Of a stretch of 64,000 bases of DNA, positions 1 through 11,132 are shown piece after piece. Under the pieces are notes generated by a model, which made no database searches, was not told the DNA's origin, and saw nothing but the letters and a program-made list of their open reading frames with translations. Within the stretch, counting starts at the first letter, position 1; the number at the start of each line of letters is the position of its first letter. This stretch comes from Symbiodinium natans. Taxonomy: Eukaryota; Sar; Dinophyceae; Suessiales; Symbiodiniaceae. Position numbers and translations under genes: made by a program. The stretch spans positions 51,001 to 115,000 of the forward strand of contig CAJNDS010000293.1 of assembly GCA_905221605.1 (NCBI GenBank), in the 5' to 3' direction.

Positions 1-4
1 CGAG

Positions 5-732
5 GTGGCCCCTCCGCAAATCATCGGCCGGCCCAGCGAAGTGGAGCCGCTGCTGGAGCGAGCGGGCCAGCGGGCGCAGGAGGTGGAGAGGACGGCAGCC
101 CGAGACATCGAGCAGTTCATGAGCGAGCAGGTGGCCGAGGCCGAGGCCACGGAAGGTTTCGCTTCCACGGCGGAGGCGGCTGCAGGAGCTGCAGAAGCGG
201 CAGCGGCTGCAGAGGGCCCCCGAGCGCTGTTCGGCAGGCGGCACTGGGCACCGCTGCGGGCATGGGAGCGGCAGCAGGAGGTCTGGTAGTGGCCGGCGGG
301 GCGGCCGCACTCGTGGGAACCGCATGGGCACTGCACGGCGGCATGGTGGCGGCAGAGCACCTTTTGGGCTGGGGCGGAGGAGGAGGCACGGACACGGACG
401 CTTCGCGCCCTAGCTCCGCGCCAGACATCCAGACCTTGAATGGGATGCAGGAGTTTGGAGCTGAGCAACACTTCCAGCTCCGGGAGCAACGCCCGCGGAC
501 GCAGTTTTACCGCATGGACACTGAGGACGAATCGGAGCCGCGGGCACAGCCGCCCCCGAGGGTGCAGGCTCGTCCCGCGAGGCCCACGCGTTTCCCCACA
601 GGCCTCAACCCCGCTCCCTTGGCGCAATCCTCAGGCAGCGAGTCCTCCCGCAGGCCTCGCATGCAGCGCCAAGCGGCGCCGCCCCCGTCCTTCGAGGCGC
701 TTCGCAGCGCGAGCGAGCCGGAGGCCGCATGA
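5..732 (+). pseudogene. Small viral protein upstream of the capsid gene, frameshifted and cut by the window edge
   Basis: Two overlapping reading frames (5-289 and 262-732) look like one gene broken by an indel near 250. The first part is charged and helix-forming, rich in Glu, Ala and Arg. The second starts with a Gly/Ala-rich hydrophobic stretch (about residues 2-30) that could be one membrane segment, followed by a Pro/Arg/Ser-rich tail. The stop at 730-732 overlaps the capsid gene start by four bases (ATGA), which is typical compact viral spacing. Polinton-like viruses carry small membrane or minor virion proteins in such places, but I recognise no family here, so the virion role is inferred from position only. 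The 5' end may lie outside the window. Confidence 0.4.
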
Positions 733-1050
733 ATCTTTCGCTAGAAGTAAACAATATGGAGCAGGTGACTGCTGCAGTCAACGATGAGTTGGTTCAAAGC
801 CTCGACTACAAGCTCCAGTCGAGCAACGTCAATTACGTGCAATCAAGAGCCGACGTGGTCTATTACCCTTCAAGTTTGAGCGTCTTCACGCCGACCACGA
901 GCCGCGTGTGCCGCATTCCTCTGACCAGCGGCCAAAGTTTCGTGGACGGCGAGTCAGTCAAGCTCGGCTTCACGGTGCACAACAACTCCGACACGGCCAC
1001 GCTGCAGCTCGCCTCGCCGGACCCGAGCTGCCTCATCGACCGCATCGAGG
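729..1050 (+). pseudogene. Major capsid protein (double jelly-roll, Polinton-like), N-terminal half
   Basis: This encodes about 107 residues of beta-rich sequence, including a segment around the motifs VYYPSSLSVF and CRIPLTSGQSF, and stops abruptly after the motif LIDRIE. In double jelly-roll capsid proteins of Polintons and related viruses this is where a strand leading to a conserved Tyr-Asn region begins. That continuation (motif VFANGTRIEDISYYNR) is found on the opposite strand at 14583, so the gene was cut at 1050/1051. The start at 729 is supported by the 4-base overlap with the upstream frame. After 1050 the sequence changes to fibre protein in another frame. As it stands this is a truncated fragment. 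Assembling the capsid shell would be the intact protein's role. Confidence 0.68.
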
Positions 1051-1361
1051 CCCACAGACGACTATTTGACCCTCACGGGCGGCACGCAGGGCACCTACCT
1101 CAACTCGGTGCTCTACACGGCTTCCGCCATCAGGGCAGACAACGGCATCGTCTCGAGCCCCGCGTACCTGGAGCTCATCGGCGGCAGCGTGGGCGTGCGG
1201 GCGCAGGGGGACCTGCAGGTCGTGTCCACCGTCAACAGCGGGGACGTGACGGCGGAGGTGCTGAACCTCGCGGCCGCGGGTAACGCGCGGCTCCTCGTGG
1301 CCTGCAACGCGGGCTCGGCCGAGCTCACCGCCTCTTCCGCGGGGGGCGTGCAGCTCTGCAG
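1051..1361 (+). pseudogene. Viral fibre protein, internal segment (displaced)
   Basis: About 100 residues with a repetitive beta-strand pattern (motifs such as YLTLTGG, LELIGGSVGVRAQGDL and LNLAAAGNARLLV) that resemble the fibre shaft encoded at 11133-13666 on the minus strand. The segment has no start or stop of its own. It is joined upstream to the capsid fragment and downstream, at TGCAG, to the helicase polyprotein. Its natural place appears to be between the fibre part ending at 11133 and the fibre tail starting at 8983, both on the minus strand. It is therefore read as the missing middle of that fibre gene, moved about 8-10 kb and inverted. Assignment as fibre is by pattern only. Confidence 0.5.
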
Positions 1362-2821
1362 CATTTTGACCTTGCTGAAATGTTGGATTGCCCGGTTCCG
1401 CAGCTGGACAAAGCAAGGCTTTCGGAGTCCCTGGTGGGGTATGGCTTTCTTACCACAGCGCAGTACATCGCGGATCTTTTCTCTGCGGTGTCGGACTTGC
1501 CGAGTGTCATCAATGCCAGTTTTCCTGCAATGCTCAGCTACGCTGACCCAGATTATTGGCTGGGTGCACTTCTGCTCGCATTCGAGTCCCACCAAAAAGG
1601 TCCCCTGGAGCGAACGGCCGGGCTGCCCATTGTTATTGGTTTTCCTGAATCTGACAATAAAATTACTGACCTGCAGATCAATGTGCCGCCCGCAGCCATG
1701 GTGGCCTTCTTAGCTGGCCGCGCTTATCGGTGTCCCAAGTGCCCTACTACCAAATATGTGATGGACGCGCACAGTGGACTGCCACAAGTCACTGGCCAAG
1801 CCTCCCAAGAAGCCTTGCAGGCATGGGCCGCAGCTGCTAAGCACACGGACGTGGAAAAGGCCAGGCTTGCCCAGCCCAACCTGAATACGTTCCTAGGCAT
1901 CACGCTGCAGGGCACAGAGACACTTGGGCAAAGGCACTATCAAGAATTTAGACCGGACCTCCCCCCTGCCCATTTCCTTGACGCCATCCGGCTTGCCCTT
2001 GCGGCCTCGAACACTTTTGGTCAGTTTATAACTTGGAATGGCCTGACACTTCTCACAGAATGGCTGTTTTTCTACGGCGAGTGTTGCCCCTCGAGTGCTT
2101 GCTCTCCACGCCCTTGGCTGCGCCGGTGGAAGTGAACACTGCGGCAGCCTCGCCGGAGGTCGTCAGCATCTCTTCTGAAACTAACGAAGGTTCTCCCTGC
2201 CCGATGGATGACATGTCGGATGCGGAGGACGAACCCGAGGCACAGGTGAATGATTGGCGCTTCTCGGAGCTGCGAACCACTGACCTTGCAGCTTTGCGAG
2301 AAGTGGATGTCTCAGCCCCTTTCCGACTGCCAGTCATCTTCGAAGCGCATTGGAAAGGGATCAGCACCACACCCACCAGGCATGGGCCAAAACGTCCCCG
2401 AAATGAGTGGTATGACGCAGCCACTGCTCACTGGGCTGCCATTAAGGGGCTCATGCGAGCTAAACATCCAACCAAGCAGCGACTCAACAGCTTCTGGTTT
2501 AAGATGTACTGCCATGGCACCTCCAAGGACCCTGATCCTTCGGCCCTACGTGCGGCAGTTACCTCCTTCCCCTATCAGTATAAGGACGAAGGTGTTGTGC
2601 AGTACCGGCAAATCCAGGAAGCTGTCCGGGTGATGTGGCTCGCGGCCCAAACCTCAATGACAAGATACAGAGGTATCCCCATTCCGGACGGCATCCCTGA
2701 GTGGGGGGTTGATGAGCAAGAGCTGCCCCCAATGCAGGTCATGCCCAGCCGTACGCGTTCCCACACCACCTCCGATGGCCACCGCTCTCGGCGTCCGGAC
2801 TGGGAGGGCTCCTGGCAATAG
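1362..2821 (+). pseudogene. C-terminal part of the giant helicase polyprotein (copy 1)
   Basis: The frame from 1380 to about 2070 matches the copy at 35245-35776 almost base for base. It contains a Cys-X2-Cys pair (motif RCPKCPTTKYV) that may belong to a zinc site. A frameshift near 2070-2090 moves the coding into the frame ending at 2821. That part is acidic (motif DDMSDAEDEPEAQ) and then basic/Trp-rich, with no family I recognise. Copy 1 keeps this natural C-terminus, whereas copy 2 has lost it through a deletion. Upstream, at 1361/1362, the true partner (the helicase core) has been replaced by a fibre fragment. A 3' region with repeats follows. Confidence 0.5.
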
Positions 2822-4987
2822 ACAGCAAGCTGTCATCTGAGGGCTCCTACTGACGCCATGAACGCGCCATTGAGTCCTTTCATGGCATGCTGCCTTGCGT
2901 GATGTGAGCCCTCACATCTCCTCGCCGATACATGCCGCAAGACTACCTCGGGATATTCTTGGTTTGGCAACCCTCTCGTGGTCTATGCCACGGATTGGAT
3001 CGTGCCTGTCTTCGGTGTGCTCACTGCCTGCACCTGTGAACACCCTTCTGTGTCGGCCCTGCGTTGTGCCTATGGTGACGGGGGGCCTTTCTTTCGTGGT
3101 TGCTCCACTGGCCATCTGCCACGGACTGCCCTGGGCCGGTCCTGCCTGGACGTTCCAGCTCTGTCATCGGTAAAACGGCCAATCTTCCTTTCCTCTGCCC
3201 CCTCTAGGTGCGCAAGTTGCCTGCTTCTATGTGCTACGATCAAGTGTGAACCCCTTGGACTAGAGGGTTGGCCATCTCTCGTCTGGAAGGTGACACCCCC
3301 TTGGCGTACAACGACGTCTTGCCTATTGGGAGAGACCAGCTAGGGGATGCTGCTTCCGGGTTGTGGACACTCCTATGCGGAGATCAGGTTTCCACTTCCC
3401 TGGCAATGTGCCATCGAGCACCTGTGAACAACCTGGCCTACACGAGAGCCATTCTCGCCTGTGCTTGGGTTGCTACGGGGTTCCCTGCCTGCTTGGTGTC
3501 TATCTCTGCTTGCACAAAGCAGCCATACATGACTACCTCCCCATCGGTAGGTGGCCAAGCGTGATGTGAGCCCTCACATCTCCTCGCCGACGTCTGTCAG
3601 TTTGGGCATGGACGGTCTGAGTCTGTGTATTGAACCCTCAACCCTCACCGGCCAAGGAGATAGTTGCTTGGCCTTGAGTGCGAAGTTTCGACTGGGGGAC
3701 TCTCCCGCTTCCTGCGGGGCAGGTGGGGTCCTCGCCTGCTTTGGTTCACCTGATGGCTCTGAGTGGAACGAAGCAGTCAAGCCTGCTTTGGCCGGCGGAC
3801 GAGCTCTTGTGAGTCAAAAGAACGTGGCGCTTTGTGCTCGGAGAGGCTCCACTGGCTGACCACCATGGAGTACTCTGGGCTGGTCCTACCCCTTTGTTCT
3901 TGCCGTTAAGTCCCCACTGGCTGACCACCATGGGGCAACCTTATACTTCGGAACACGAAGGTTGACACCTACAACGTTCCGTGCTGAGGCACGACTTTGC
4001 TCCACCTGTGATGGCGAAACTGTGAACCATCTCGTGAACGGCCTTGGCTGGTGCTGAATGTATTCGCATTGGTGGCTGCATGACGGTGATGTGAGCCCTC
4101 CCATCTCCTTACCGACGTACCTCGCGGGTTTGGGTGAAGGGACCTGATGCGTGCCGATGCGCAGGCCAGTGCCAAAGTGGCGTAGCCTTGTGTGAGATGC
4201 CTGGACTGGGAGGTCCCTCGGTGTCATTAAAACCCTGTGGCGTTAAGGGTTTGATAACTCGCCGTGGACTTTCCCCGTGGAATCGGTAGCTGCTGCTACT
4301 CTCGCCCCCCCTCTGACCGTGCGCCGGCACCTCTGAGGGTGGGCCCTTGTGCGCCAGGTAATCGGTAGCTGCTGCTACTCTCGCCCCCCCCTCTGGCCGT
4401 GCGCGGGCACCTTTGAGGGTGGGCACTTGTGCGCCAGGTTGACTGGTGAACCCTGTGCTCGGAGCTACTCCACTGGCTGACCACCATGGAGTGCCCTGGG
4501 CCGGTCTGGCCTGGATTGTTCTTGCTGTTAAGTCCCCACTGGCTGACCACCATGGGGCATATGCACATCTTTCATCCCCCCTTGGGAGTCTGACTTGCAA
4601 CATCCTTTCGCCATTGAGTGTTGGTTGTCTTTCCTTGACAACGATTAAGCGATCCGAACCTCGTCTGATGACCTCGGGTTGACTAACCGCTGTCGCACCA
4701 GTGGCTACATGATGGTGGTTTTGTGAATCTGGCAATGTCGCATTTTGCGAATCCCCCACAAGCTCTGTGCTTCCTTGTGCACCGGGACTTCATTGACGAC
4801 CTCGAGTACTGAGTCCGTGGGGTATCTAGTAGTTTAGCGCGATTGCTCGCTTTGTTTCTTCGGTGTCTGTTCTTTGGTGGTTTCGTGTTGTGTCTGGCGG
4901 GTTGTGTGCGCTGACTCTGTTTCACCCTTTTTGTCGAGCCCAACAAGACCGGCCTACTGTGCTACTGATGTAGTAAAGAGGCGCCAG
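2822..4987 (+). other. 3' untranslated-like region of the giant polyprotein element
   Basis: No convincing gene is seen. The stretch contains short repeated blocks: a palindromic motif GATGTGAGCCCTCACATC twice exactly (near 2900 and 3560) and once changed near 4087; the motif CCACTGGCTGACCACCATGG twice near 3849-3938 and twice near 4468-4555; and a tandem pair near 4281-4440. The last part, about 4604-4987, is repeated at 35775-36157 after the second helicase copy and ends in both places at GCGCCAG. That shared end is the best candidate for the 3' terminus of the element. The open frames in this stretch are short and do not look coding. Confidence 0.5.
4281..4440 (+). repeat. Tandem duplication of about 80 bp
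   Basis: Two adjacent copies of a unit that begins at AATCGGTAGCTGCTGCTACT and ends at TTGTGCGCCAGGT. They differ by a few substitutions and one C in a C-run. Confidence 0.8.
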
Positions 4988-4995
4988 AGGAAAAA

Positions 4996-7214
4996 GGGTC
5001 GACTGCGCCATTTCGGGGTGGCCCTGCAGGAAGATAGGGCATCTTTCTTCCAAAACATGAGGACTCCAGGGAAGAGCTGGAGCCGCACTGGTCCACTGCC
5101 CTTTTTCCCAACAGAGGCCCACAGAGGGACGGTGTCCCCGTTGCCCCAGACCGACTCGGGCAGAGTAGGCAGCCGTACCACACTCCCCCACTGGGGCAAG
5201 ATGTTTTTGCCTTTGGCACCATATCCATGCACAAAAGGAGGGGGTGTAACCTCGGCGTATCGGTTCGCCATGAATAAGTCAGGACCAGGTAGGATTGCCA
5301 AACGGGAGTGCGAGCCGCCGTAACCCCTGAGCAAGGGAAGAAATCCCTGTTCATACGGGCCTTGTCCCCATGACCTGCCTGACTGGGGGGGCGCCAAACT
5401 GGATGTCTGGCTCTGGCCGGCCAGTAGTAAGGTCGGCCGCTTTCCACGCAACTTCATGTATGTATCTTCCTAAAAGTGCCCACGCAAACACAAAGTCAGA
5501 ATGCTTGTGAGCAGTGGTTCCGGCAAGAGGGGTGTTGCGTAGACATTGCCGATAATGGATCTGGCCCAACGGCACCTGCTCATGCATACCAGGCAATGGA
5601 GTGGGCACTTCACTGGGCATGATGACTAGCTGCAGGGCTCGGCTCAACGCAGTACCAATGGAGGTCACCGCACTAGCGACGTTGCTAGGGATGCAAAAGC
5701 GAGGGGGCCGGGGATTTTTGCCGTCCGGAGCATTCGGGTAGAAGATGACCAATCCCCCATTTGCTTCAAGCTGGTCCTCGGACGCACAAACCATGCCAAT
5801 TGAGTTTGGCGATCGGGCCCCACACGGTATGGACCCGTCCGGCGAGCAACTCCACGGCGAGGCTGGAAGCGAGCCACAGGGCTGTGTCTCGTCCGTCTCG
5901 ACTTCCATGCTGCCCAGTGACTCCGTCGAGAGGGTATTGGGCAGTAGATCGAGGACTGCGAACCTTCGCAGCTCTTCTGCTTCCCACCTGGCAGTGAACA
6001 AGGTGTCATGGTCAAGCAACATCAAGACCACCCCTGGCGCAAGGACTCTGAGGACTGCCAGAATTTCGGGCCCCGCCCACGTAAAGTGCACAGAAGCTAA
6101 CCCCGCTTCCTTGGTGTTTACCAAGATGGGAAACCACCTCTCTTTAAACGGGCCTTCCCACTGCATGCGTGCTACCAAATGCCGGACAAAGTAGGGGAAA
6201 TGCGGAATAGACAAGAAGCAGCGACTGTCCGTGACTAAGAGCAGGACATGGGCTCCTGCGGACTCAGCAGCCCGGAGCTGTGGAAGTAGGCAGCCGAGTA
6301 GTGCAGTGTAGTCGATCTCTGGGTGGAGACCTTGCGGCTCAGGCGGTTCGCCGGAAATGGCTCCAGAGGCCAATCTCAATGGCAGGACGCCGCTAGGGGT
6401 GGGCTCAGGGAAATTCTGATTACTTTCTAGTGCCTGCGCGAGATCCTCAGGCTCCGGAGGCCCCGGCGCATGGTCAGCACTGAGAGTGCGAAGCTGGCAT
6501 ATAGCCTGCATTGCGGTCGCCGCAAGGACCTGTGGACCTGGGTGGCTAGAGACCTGCCACGGTGGCAGGTCGGCTGCAACTGGCGCGGGAGGGCCTCCCA
6601 TGTGGAATTCGCGGCTCAATCCTACTGACCTCACCCACTGGGTATTCGCCAACACGTGGAGGAATCGGCGGTATGGGAGGGCGAGGACTATTGTCCGGCC
6701 AGCAGACCCTAGGTGGATTAGGTGATGGAGTTTGCCAGGGCCCGGGAGACAGGGCTGTCTCCCTACCCACTCCTTGTTCGGTGACAACACTCGCCCAAGG
6801 GGGAAGGTCTATCGCGTCACCAGGCAAAGCACTGTGCGTGGACACCGCTCGCCCCATGAGGGCACTGCTATGCGGCATGATGCCGATGCCTGGCCTCCAT
6901 GCATGCAGGAGAAAACAGCGAACCGTGGGTTGCCGGGCGAAGCAGACGGCGTTGCTGTTTCTCAAAAAGGCAGAGTGGTCCAGACACAACAAAGGTTGTA
7001 TTTCCGGCGGAAAGTATCGGCACCAACCGGCAACATCGAGTTCGTGAGGCAGGATGACGCCGGCTTGCATCTGCCTGGTCATTGCGACATCACTGGTCCC
7101 TAAAGTGGCAAGTGCAGTGAGTTGCCCTCTCCTGGCAACGTGAACTTGGAGTGCTTGCGCTCCAACCCGGATCACATACGGTTGACAGGCATACGACTCC
7201 ATGGCATCACTCAC
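4996..7214 (-). pseudogene. Glycosyltransferase-like region of the giant polyprotein, copy 1
   Basis: Together with its upstream flank to 7240 this is near-identical to 25175-27435. Two deletions are visible against that copy: 2 bases near 6590 and 14 bases near 5370. Both break the frame, so three overlapping frames (7214-6546, 6790-5351, 5457-4954) carry the protein. The central region has a hydrophobic strand followed by the motif LLDHDTLFTARW. This looks like the Asp-X-Asp metal site of nucleotide-sugar glycosyltransferases, an inference from pattern only. The C-terminus is lost at 4996, where the element's 3' end is joined instead. Neighbours are a dioxygenase-like fragment upstream and the 3' end of the helicase element downstream. 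Confidence 0.5.
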
Positions 7215-7240
7215 CGAACATGGCAGGCCAAACTCATGTG

Positions 7241-7741
7241 GCTCGACTTTGTGGGGACACTGGATTGTCGTGCATGTTCATCCAGGACGCGAAGCTGATG
7301 AATTTTGTTTTTCATCACAACTTCGTCCAGTGACGTGCCTTGTTCATCTTCAATCCAGACTTTGCCTCCAGCAAAGCTACCCAGTGCGATTGCATAATTT
7401 GGCATGCCAATCATGTTCCCCATGTCGCGGTGAAGTCCTATGTGAGGGTTCAGAATCACTGCGAGGAAAGTCCATTTTCCGTTTGGAAAGCGATCTTGCA
7501 AGAAATGATTGACTGCGACACATGCTTCTTTTATGGCGGATGCTTTCGACATGCAAGGGGTGTTGCCTCCAAAAGCATGCAGTCCTAGGGTGCAGTAAAT
7601 GTCATATGATCCCGAGCCAATGCCTCGTTGGCGTCCGCGATGCTTCCATTGTGGTGACCAACAATCTAGCAGGTTAACCAGATTTTGCTTAGAAGGATTT
7701 TGCATGACAGCTTCACAGGCAGCTGACAGCTCAGAGCTCAT
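7241..7741 (-). pseudogene. 2OG-Fe(II) dioxygenase-like fragment (possibly TET/JBP-related)
   Basis: A frame starting at 7741 encodes about 165 residues before it runs into unrelated sequence at 7240. It contains motif LNPHIGLHRDMGNMIG, with a His-X-Asp pair, followed by motif GGKVWIEDEQG. This resembles the iron-binding His-X-Asp and the following strands of 2-oxoglutarate dioxygenases, including TET/JBP-like proteins carried by dinoflagellate and fungal mobile elements. The distal His and Arg of the active site are not seen, because the fragment ends where the glycosyltransferase-like block begins. It is therefore probably inactive. It lies just downstream of the integrase remnant. The family call is by motif only and could be wrong. 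Confidence 0.42.
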
Positions 7742-7760
7742 TTATCATGCATAAAAAGAA

Positions 7761-8563
7761 TCAGGGCGGGGCAGCAGGCCCTGGATTGAAGTCTCGCAGT
7801 TGCCTGATTGCCAGTGGTACTGGTGGGCGAGTGAGTCTTGCGCTCCCGCGGGGCACGGGTAAGGCATGCTTTAGTAAGGTCTCGGAGCCATCGGTGGCCC
7901 TGACCACCATGCTGTCGTAGGATGCCACATCCTTGGCGGTTCCATATTGGGGCTCGAAGCTTCGTCGCGCATTGGTTGGGGCCCGGAAGGCCCCCATCTC
8001 CTCCAGTCTCTCTTGTCTGCGCCGGGTGAGCTGCATGTTGTGCTGGAACTTTTTGGCATTGTCTTGGTACAATCGGAACATGGTGGATTTTTGGTGCTCC
8101 ACACGGCAGCGCCCCCTCCAGGCCATTGAATTCAACCCCTTGATCCGTGGACACAACATAGTTGGTTTCCTCCTCCACCAGCTTCGGGATGATCTCCCGG
8201 GCTGCTGCCGAGACTGTCTCTGTCTTCTTATCGGGCAGGGCTTTGGTCACTGCTTCTCGGGTGAAAACGTCTGAGACAATCAGCCCGTACTTGTTGGCCC
8301 CCCGAGTGTTGACGTTGAAGTCGATCAAATCAGCTTGCAGCCGATCGTTGGGGCCCTCGGCTGCACTCTTTGCCTAAAGACCGGGGCTTGGGGGCCAAAA
8401 TCTGCCTGGCCACGTCGTCCCGCAAAGCTCGCGCGGCTCGGGCATGGGTCATGCCCGGCCGGTTCGGGAATTCCCGCCGTGCCAGCTGGTGCAGCTTCCG
8501 CACATCGCGGACCGAGAAGTCCGCGGCGAGCTGCCGGAATAGGTTCACGTTCTCCGCGTCCAT
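7761..8563 (-). pseudogene. Polinton-type retroviral-like integrase (rve), broken
   Basis: The start at 8563 follows the fibre stop by six bases. The N-terminal frame (8563-8330) is helical and basic. A one-base shift in a G/C run near 8355 moves coding to the frame with motif LQADLIDFNVN, which supplies the first catalytic Asp, and motif VSTDQGVEF, which supplies the second. A second shift near 8120 leads to a C-terminal part with motifs LYQDNAKKFQHN and MGAFRAPTNARRSF, like a DNA-binding tail. Only about 15-20 residues separate the second Asp from this tail, so the segment with the catalytic Glu seems deleted. Integrating viral DNA into the genome is the family role. This copy is dead. Confidence 0.65.
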
Positions 8564-8569
8564 TTTATA

Positions 8570-8983
8570 TCACGAGCGACCCCGCTTCTTGCCCTTCTTC
8601 TCCAGGGCCTCCACACGGGCCTGGAGCCCCTGGCAGACACCCCACAGCACGCAGCACATGCGGTTGTAGTCGAGCGTCACGAGCTCCCCCAGCTCCTCGT
8701 CCACGAGCTTGCCGCACAGCGCCTGGCCCACGGGCCCCGTCTCCTGCACTTCATTCGCGATGAAGCCCAGCGTGCGCTTCTGGCTGCCGTCGGTCCTCCG
8801 GTACCACTTGGGCGCCACGGCGTCGAAGAGCTCCTGCAGCTCCTCGAGCCCCGCGGGCTCCACGCTGTGCTTCAGCTTCTCGTCCGCTCACAATCACCTC
8901 CCCATCATTGGCCCCGCCCGTGTTGGCTTCCACGATGAGGTTGGCCGGCCCGGTCGCCGCCGTGCGCAGGAAGATGGCCTGGT
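8570..8983 (-). pseudogene. Viral fibre C-terminus with peptidase S74 chaperone domain
   Basis: The 5' part reads motif DQAIFLRTAATG and NLIVEANTGG in one frame. A single extra G near 8885 shifts it into the frame ending at 8570. Across this shift lies the S74 signature Ser-Asp-Glu-Lys-Leu-Lys, the Ser-Lys pair used for self-cleavage. Then follow motif LGFIANEVQE, motif LDYNRMCCVLWG and a C-terminal coiled coil ending in basic residues. The domain folds and trimerises fibres and then cuts itself off. At 8983/8984 the sequence switches to helicase polyprotein, so the fibre body is missing at this site. Its other parts are at 11133-13666 (minus) and 1051-1361 (plus). Confidence 0.75.
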
Positions 8984-11132
8984 CCGACAGTCTAAGACAC
9001 TGCGTGATGATAGGGTCATAAACCTTCAAATACGCCGCCGGAAACGTTTCAGGCAGATGCAGTAGCGTGTCCGCAATTCCGATCAGCATCTCCGAGTCTT
9101 GCAGCTGGTTCGGTATGCCGTTCAAAAACACCTCATAGGCCCTATATGCCCGAAGCTGCTGGCAGTGTGTTGTGAGGTGTTGCGAGTCACGCAGGCTCAT
9201 GTAGGGCCGAGGTTTGACATTCTTACCAAAGTGATGTCCCGCTGCAAGTGCGCGCCACATGAGATCACAGACCGAGCCTGTGTTGCTCTGCATGATGGGT
9301 GCACAGGCTGGGGCGCTGGGGTCGCGGGTGCCGCTGGGCTCGCTAGGCCCTCGAGGCTTGGCTTTTGGCGGTTCCAGATGCTGAGAGCCGTCTTTGTCCA
9401 AAACGAGAGGCCGACTTTCCTTGCGAGCTTGGACAGCGGGCACAGGCCTGGCGGGGATGGGCGTCGGGCCATGGGGAGGCATAGGGAGATACGATTTTGG
9501 TTCCGTCAGGCCAAGTGAGTCCGTGGGAGACTTAGTGCAAGGGGGCTGTGATGCCTCGACCGTCCTAATCCCCTCCGGAAATGTTGCGTGCATGGGCCGT
9601 GTCCGGGGGCTGGGTGGACGTCGTACGCCAGGCGGTGGGTCCCTAATGTTGCCTCCACTACGGGGTGGACACGAGGCGGCGCTACTCCCTCCGATCCCAA
9701 GCATCCAGAGCACTAGGACTCACGGCCGGCACAACTGCAGGCTCTGTCGTTGCAAGCTCCGTCCTCAGTGGTCCTCTCTCCCGCGTTGGGGTGCCGCAGG
9801 GTGTTCGGGAAACGTCCCGTTTAGCTGCCGGAGGTGGGCTGACAGCCGCCGCAATGGAGCCCCCCGCGGCCCGAGGCTTGAGCCATGGTGTACCCCACCG
9901 CTCACCATGGCGCGCGTTGGTGATAGCCTCGCTTTGGGCTGGTGACTGCAGCGGCGTAAGAACCTCGACTACAGTAGCAGCTACCACGTCGGGACTGTGA
10001 CTACTCGCGGGCACAGGGCTGTTTCCCGGAGAGTCCACATCAATCGCAGTTTCGGAGGCAGCCTTACCCGTACGAACAGGTAGGAGGTGAAGACCGCGGG
10101 GGGCTCGCATTACGCCGGCCTTGTGTTCGAAAGCCGGGTCAGCGCGTTGAGCAGATCCCCGCTTGGGCGTCCTAATGCTGGTATCCCCTAGCAAGCAGGT
10201 GAGGTACTGGGCGACCCCATCTCCTTCCCTCACCGGCTGGAAGGGGACACAATACACAGCATTGGGCAAGGGCTCCAGGACGAAGCCGCGCGTTTGCAGA
10301 CTAGCAATGGTGCCCGAGTAGGAGTTGGAAGTGAAAGAGGGGCTCCCCCATCCTTCTTGCTTAAGTGTGCGGTAAAGAACTTCCCGCTTGTCTCCCCAGG
10401 TGGCCTTCAAGGCCCACGCTTGATGCAGGGGTGGGGCTTCACAAAGGTCCAGCCCTACTTTGCGTTCCGCGGGCAGCACGATGCTGGCTACTGTCCGTTC
10501 TCGGAAGGCTTGCTTGTGTAATGCCTTTGCAACGCCAGGGCCATCCATGCTCCACAAGCTGGCTTGTGTGCGCACATATTCCGCGCATTCAATCAGGCCT
10601 CCGGTTGCGCAGGCCGCCATTTGGAAGCATGCACCTATACCATCAGAGTAGTGCGGCGCCACGAAAACCAAAGCCCCAAGTCCTCTCGTGAAGGAGGAGG
10701 TGGCTCGGGCAAACCCTGCCTCGCTACTAAACAGGAATCCAGAAGCCCGACAAGTCACAAAGACACCTATCCCAAATGTGGGGCCAGTGGAGCAAGCCGT
10801 GGTGATAGCGCCGAAGAAGCGTTTAAGGGACCCTATGTGATTCATGAGGAAGGTCCGAAACGTCACAAGGCTCCAAGTGGTGGGCGCGCCAGTCAGCGGG
10901 AAATCTGGTGCGGTTTGGCAGGCTTCAAGTAGGCTCATATCGTCATCGCCCAGTCGAGTACCGACATGCGTATAGAATGGCAGCAATCTCAGGAGGGAGG
11001 CGCATGGATGAACAGAGCGAGAGGTTGATAGCCGGTCCGACAATGGCCTTCAGCCCGGCGGCCTGCATGACTGTCTCGGCTTGCTTCGGTTTGACGATGC
11101 TCATACAGAGAATCGAATCCAGCATCGAGACC
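8984..11132 (-). pseudogene. Giant polyprotein, middle part with SF1 helicase C-terminal motifs (copy 1)
   Basis: This matches 32736-35244 on the plus strand. It carries the motif MRLPPEI (helicase motif IV-like, near 11000) and motif FARATSSFTRGL, which resembles motif VI of Upf1-like helicases. A Pro/Ser-rich linker and the region with motif NVKPRPYMSLRD follow. Against copy 2 it has a 323-base deletion near 10953 and a 32-base deletion near 9700, both frame-breaking. Viral fibre sequence abuts both ends (11132/11133 and 8983/8984) exactly where the polyprotein should continue. Of the open frames, 9682-11043 and 8751-9713 hold most of the coding. Confidence 0.6.

Noticed and set aside
5745-7103. 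Plus-strand frames opposite the glycosyltransferase-like block
   Set aside because: The same frames recur opposite copy 2 and have out-of-frame composition.
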